Assembly: GCA_046154695.1 (NCBI GenBank)
Contig: JBJXFI010000210.1
Coordinates: 1-10,105 of the forward strand
Direction of reading: 5' to 3'
DNA: 10,105 bases
DNA from: DALYLB01 sp046154695
Lineage (GTDB): Bacteria > Acidobacteriota > Blastocatellia > RBC074
In this document: positions 8,767 through 10,105 of the stretch, piece by piece
Position numbering within the stretch: the first letter of the stretch is position 1
Layout of the letters: every line of letters begins with the position of its first letter
Program-made: the position numbers and the translations under genes
The notes under the pieces: model-generated
Database searches by the model: none
Seen by the model: the letters and a program-made list of their open reading frames with translations, nothing else
What the model was told of the DNA's origin: nothing

Positions 8767-8839
8767 AACAGACAGAAATAACGGAATCGACGAACCCCTG
8801 CAATCCAGGGCTCCGTTTGCTCCGTTATTTCCGCCTGTT
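8767..8839 (-). repeat. 19-bp inverted repeat with nested hairpin (TCCGTTATT motif)
   Basis: Arms at 8767-8785 and 8821-8839 are complementary at 17 of 19 positions. On the minus-strand transcript both differences become G-U pairs, so all 19 positions can pair; on the plus strand they are A-C mismatches. The 35-nt loop holds a second perfect hairpin, CCCTG (8796-8800) with CAGGG (8806-8810). The arms are opposed copies of the motif TCCGTTATTTCYGYCTGTT, also found at 9965-9980. It lies downstream of the DUF3303 gene and could be a transcript-end structure, but no T-tract follows. Confidence 0.6.
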
Positions 8840-8890
8840 CCGTTTTCCCTGCTCTTCTCGATGGCGAGTCGGGTCGCATGCAGGTGAATA

Positions 8891-8904
8891 CCGCTGAAAA
8901 GCGG
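8891..8904 (-). terminator. Short hairpin after the DUF3303 gene
   Basis: CCGCT-GAAA-AGCGG is a perfect 5-bp stem with a 4-nt loop, starting 10 nt past the stop codon of the minus-strand gene ending at 8915. No T-tract follows in that direction, so it may protect a 3' end or be chance. Confidence 0.3.
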
Positions 8905-8914
8905 ATGTCGGAGG

Positions 8915-9229
8915 TCAGCTTCGCTTCAGCCCGTCGCGCCAGGCAATGGCTTCAAGTTCGACGCGAACCGCGTCCTCGACGGGAATCACGGGCCGCGCCT
9001 GGAACTCAAATGCAGGGAAGGTCGAGCATACCTTGTGAACCGCCATTGGATCGTCGCAGTCCACCAACATATGACCACCCCACTCGCCCACTCGCACCAC
9101 GAACGCCTCGATCTTGAAATTGGCGGGCGCCTTCCATTGACCGAACACTTCCAGTATCCGCTTCTGCGCATTCTCGTATTCCGCCGGCGAACCTTGCGGG
9201 CGTTCGAACCAGCTGATCATATACTTCAT
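8915..9229 (-). CDS. Small DUF3303-type protein
   Basis: This 104-aa cytoplasmic protein begins MKYMISWFERPQGSPAEYEN and resembles the DUF3303 group of small ferredoxin-like alpha/beta-barrel proteins; function unknown. GGHMLVDCDDP near 52-62 and the late ARPVIPVEDAVR segment are characteristic. It has no signal peptide or membrane segment. The ATG at 9229 is preferred because AGGAGG lies 6 nt upstream, whereas the ATG at 9235 directly abuts that site. The next gene upstream (9353-9664) looks like a distant relative with the same length and a similar VD...PED pattern. A 123-nt gap holding a degenerate repeat separates them, so co-transcription is possible but not shown. Confidence 0.75.
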   Translation of the reverse strand: MKYMISWFERPQGSPAEYENAQKRILEVFGQWKAPANFKIEAFVVRVGEWGGHMLVDCDDPMAVHKVCSTFPAFEFQARPVIPVEDAVRVELEAIAWRDGLKRS

Positions 9230-9278
9230 CGCCATCCTCCTAATTATGTTAGTCCTCGGAATAGTTGCTGTTTGGACG

Positions 9279-9288
9279 GGTGATCACC
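9279..9288. other. 10-bp perfect palindrome GGTGATCACC
   Basis: This perfect palindrome lies between the DUF3303 gene start and the degenerate repeat. It has the form of a dimeric regulator site, but no regulator gene or second copy is seen in the window, and chance is possible. Confidence 0.25.
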
Positions 9289-9296
9289 GCCTGCTT

Positions 9297-9336
9297 CCCA
9301 GGCTATAAAAATCCAATCTCAAGACACCCTCCTAAA
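9297..9336 (+). repeat. Degenerate, hairpin-less copy of the end repeat
   Basis: It has the same left boundary, CCCAGGCTATA (9297-9307), and nearly the same right boundary, ACACCCTCCTAAA (9324-9336), as the copy at 11-75, but the hairpin core is missing and the unit is 40 rather than 65 bp. It is in the same orientation as the left-end copy. It sits between the two small genes. Confidence 0.6.
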
Positions 9337-9352
9337 GATGACGCTCGCGCAT

Positions 9353-9664
9353 TCAACTATACTTCTTGACGGCCGCCTCGATGGCGCCGCCTGCCCTGGC
9401 TAAATCCTCCGGCGCCATCACCGCATGGATCTCAATGCTCGCATTGAAAGCGAGGAACCACGGCTCGGCAATCGCGGGGATCTGTGAAGCGTCCTGCATG
9501 TCGACGAAAAGAAATGCGGTCCGTTGACCGCTTTCGTCCGTGAAATAAGCCGCCTCGGGCTTCAGATCCGCCAGGATGGACTGAATGGTCGTGCCGAGTT
9601 TTCCGGCCTTTGCCGCCGCATTTCCGGCCTCGACCGGGATGTTCACTTTGACAAGAAATCGCAT
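9353..9664 (-). CDS. Conserved small protein of unknown function (alpha/beta-barrel-like)
   Basis: This 103-aa soluble protein begins MRFLVKVNIPVEAGNAAAKAG. Similar sequences are, to my recollection, conserved in soil bacteria and sometimes labelled 'panthothenate synthetase', a label not supported by its size or motifs (no HIGH-type nucleotidyl motif). The pattern of alternating beta strands and helices, TAFLFVDMQDASQIP near 49-63 and a VMAPEDLARAG segment near 81-91 matches the small dimeric alpha/beta-barrel fold and parallels the DUF3303 protein downstream. AGGAGG (9676-9671) lies 6 nt before the ATG, an ideal ribosome-binding site. A consensus-like promoter lies about 200 nt upstream. 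Function is unknown. Confidence 0.8.
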   Translation of the reverse strand: MRFLVKVNIPVEAGNAAAKAGKLGTTIQSILADLKPEAAYFTDESGQRTAFLFVDMQDASQIPAIAEPWFLAFNASIEIHAVMAPEDLARAGGAIEAAVKKYS

Positions 9665-9863
9665 GGATTGCCTCCTGATAATTGATGGATTGTGGCTATT
9701 CCGGTTCGCCGCTATTTACATGGCGGCCTTCTCCGCGTATTCAGAACAGAGCGAGGATCCGATCGTGCGCGGATATAAATGTCGGCGCTCACGATCTGCC
9801 GTTCTCTTTAGTTGCCCTTTGAAGATCAGAAAACACGAAAAACAATGTTGGTATCTGAGGGGA
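9665..9863 (-). other. Long, potentially structured 5' leader
   Basis: If the promoter at 9864-9892 is real, the transcript carries about 190 nt before the ATG at 9664. Two hairpins can form: GATCGTG (9761-9767) with CACGATC (9790-9796), a 7-bp perfect stem extended by three more pairs after an A-G mismatch, and GCCGC (9708-9712) with GCGGC (9723-9727). No known riboswitch class is recognised. I see no credible gene in 9665-10035. Confidence 0.35.
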
Positions 9864-9892
9864 ATGCTACTCTCGTGTGGAAGGGCTGTCAA
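9864..9892 (-). promoter_or_regulatory. Sigma70-type promoter for the 9353-9664 gene
   Basis: On the minus strand a perfect -35 TTGACA (9892-9887) is followed by a 17-nt spacer and TAGCAT (9869-9864), a 4-of-6 match to TATAAT. Transcription would start near 9857 and proceed toward the small gene at 9664. Confidence 0.5.
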
Positions 9893-9964
9893 TTTTTCCT
9901 TCGATCCGGTTCTGCCTGCCGATCGCGCCCGGCCGGATGATCCTCGGGCGTGTTCTCGACTTGT

Positions 9965-9980
9965 TCCGTTATTTCCGTCT
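9965..9980 (+). repeat. Third copy of the TCCGTTATT motif
   Basis: These 16 bases match the right arm at 8821-8836 with a single difference. Unlike the other two copies it has no opposed partner nearby. Confidence 0.5.
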
Positions 9981-9989
9981 CCACTTTGT

Positions 9990-10041
9990 CCATTTTTGCG
10001 GAGACAAAAATGGCGAATTTCGCCCATTTTTCGAGTTTTTT
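9990..10041 (+). terminator. Alternative hairpins followed by a T-tract
   Basis: CCATTTTTG (9990-9998) pairs perfectly with CAAAAATGG (10005-10013). The latter segment can instead take part in a second hairpin, AAAAATGGCGAA (10006-10017) with TTCGCC (10019-10024) and ATTTTT (10026-10031), one C bulged. TTTTTT follows at 10036-10041. The form is attenuator- or terminator-like for plus-strand transcription, but no gene on either side in this window clearly uses it. Confidence 0.4.
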
Positions 10042-10105
10042 ACCTAAGAGGGTGTTTTGAAATTCACCGCGGGCTCAACCCGCGAAGCGGGTGGCAGCAT
10101 ATAGC
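10042..10105 (-). repeat. Dispersed hairpin-bearing repeat, right-end copy (inverted)
   Basis: Read on the minus strand, 10105-10074 is identical over 32 bases to 16-47, including the 6-bp hairpin. GAATTTCA and ACACCCTCT follow as in the left copy, with a different linker between. The copy is cut by the window end. Confidence 0.75.

Noticed and set aside
9716..10027. 103-aa minus-strand open frame in the right intergenic region
   Set aside because: It overlaps the predicted promoter, repeats and hairpins; its composition is irregular, it lacks a good ribosome-binding site and resembles nothing known.

Overview
The window looks like about 10 kb of a GC-rich (roughly 60%) bacterial chromosome. 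The combination of a secreted sulfatase, a DUF1080 protein, a DapA-like lyase and small alpha/beta-barrel proteins, with short hairpin-bearing dispersed repeats between genes, suggests Acidobacteriota (Bryobacter/Solibacter-like) or a neighbouring environmental phylum such as Planctomycetota or Hydrogenedentota. This placement is inference; no rRNA or marker gene is present. Both ends of the window lie in inverted copies of the same repeat (32 bp identical), as expected for a metagenomic contig broken at a multicopy element.

Left part (1-2280, plus strand): a repeat copy, then a long-chain acyl-CoA ligase (136-1800), a stand-alone type II phosphomannose-isomerase cupin (1819-2193), and the first ~25 codons of an alpha/beta hydrolase (from 2199). 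The hydrolase is cut off at about 2275-2296, where a convergent block begins.

Middle part (2297-8581, minus strand): a compact six-gene operon read right to left: secreted DUF1080 protein, secreted sulfatase, MFS transporter, two-domain GNAT protein, atypical SDR, DapA-family lyase/aldolase. The last five are joined by 1-nt gaps or 1- to 14-nt overlaps, so the set is almost certainly co-transcribed. A reasonable reading is extracytoplasmic processing of a sulfated or glycosidic substrate, uptake of a small acidic product by the MFS carrier, then dehydrogenation/epimerisation and aldol cleavage in the cytoplasm. The substrate cannot be read from the sequence.

Right part (8582-10105): two small minus-strand genes (DUF3303-type at 8915-9229 and a 103-aa protein at 9353-9664) that look like distant relatives. 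They sit among short repeats and hairpins: a degenerate third copy of the end repeat, three copies of a TCCGTTATT-type motif (two forming a 19-bp stem), a credible sigma70-type promoter with a long leader before the 9664 gene, and a pair of mutually exclusive hairpins with a T-tract near the right end. No tRNA, rRNA, CRISPR array or transposase gene was seen.
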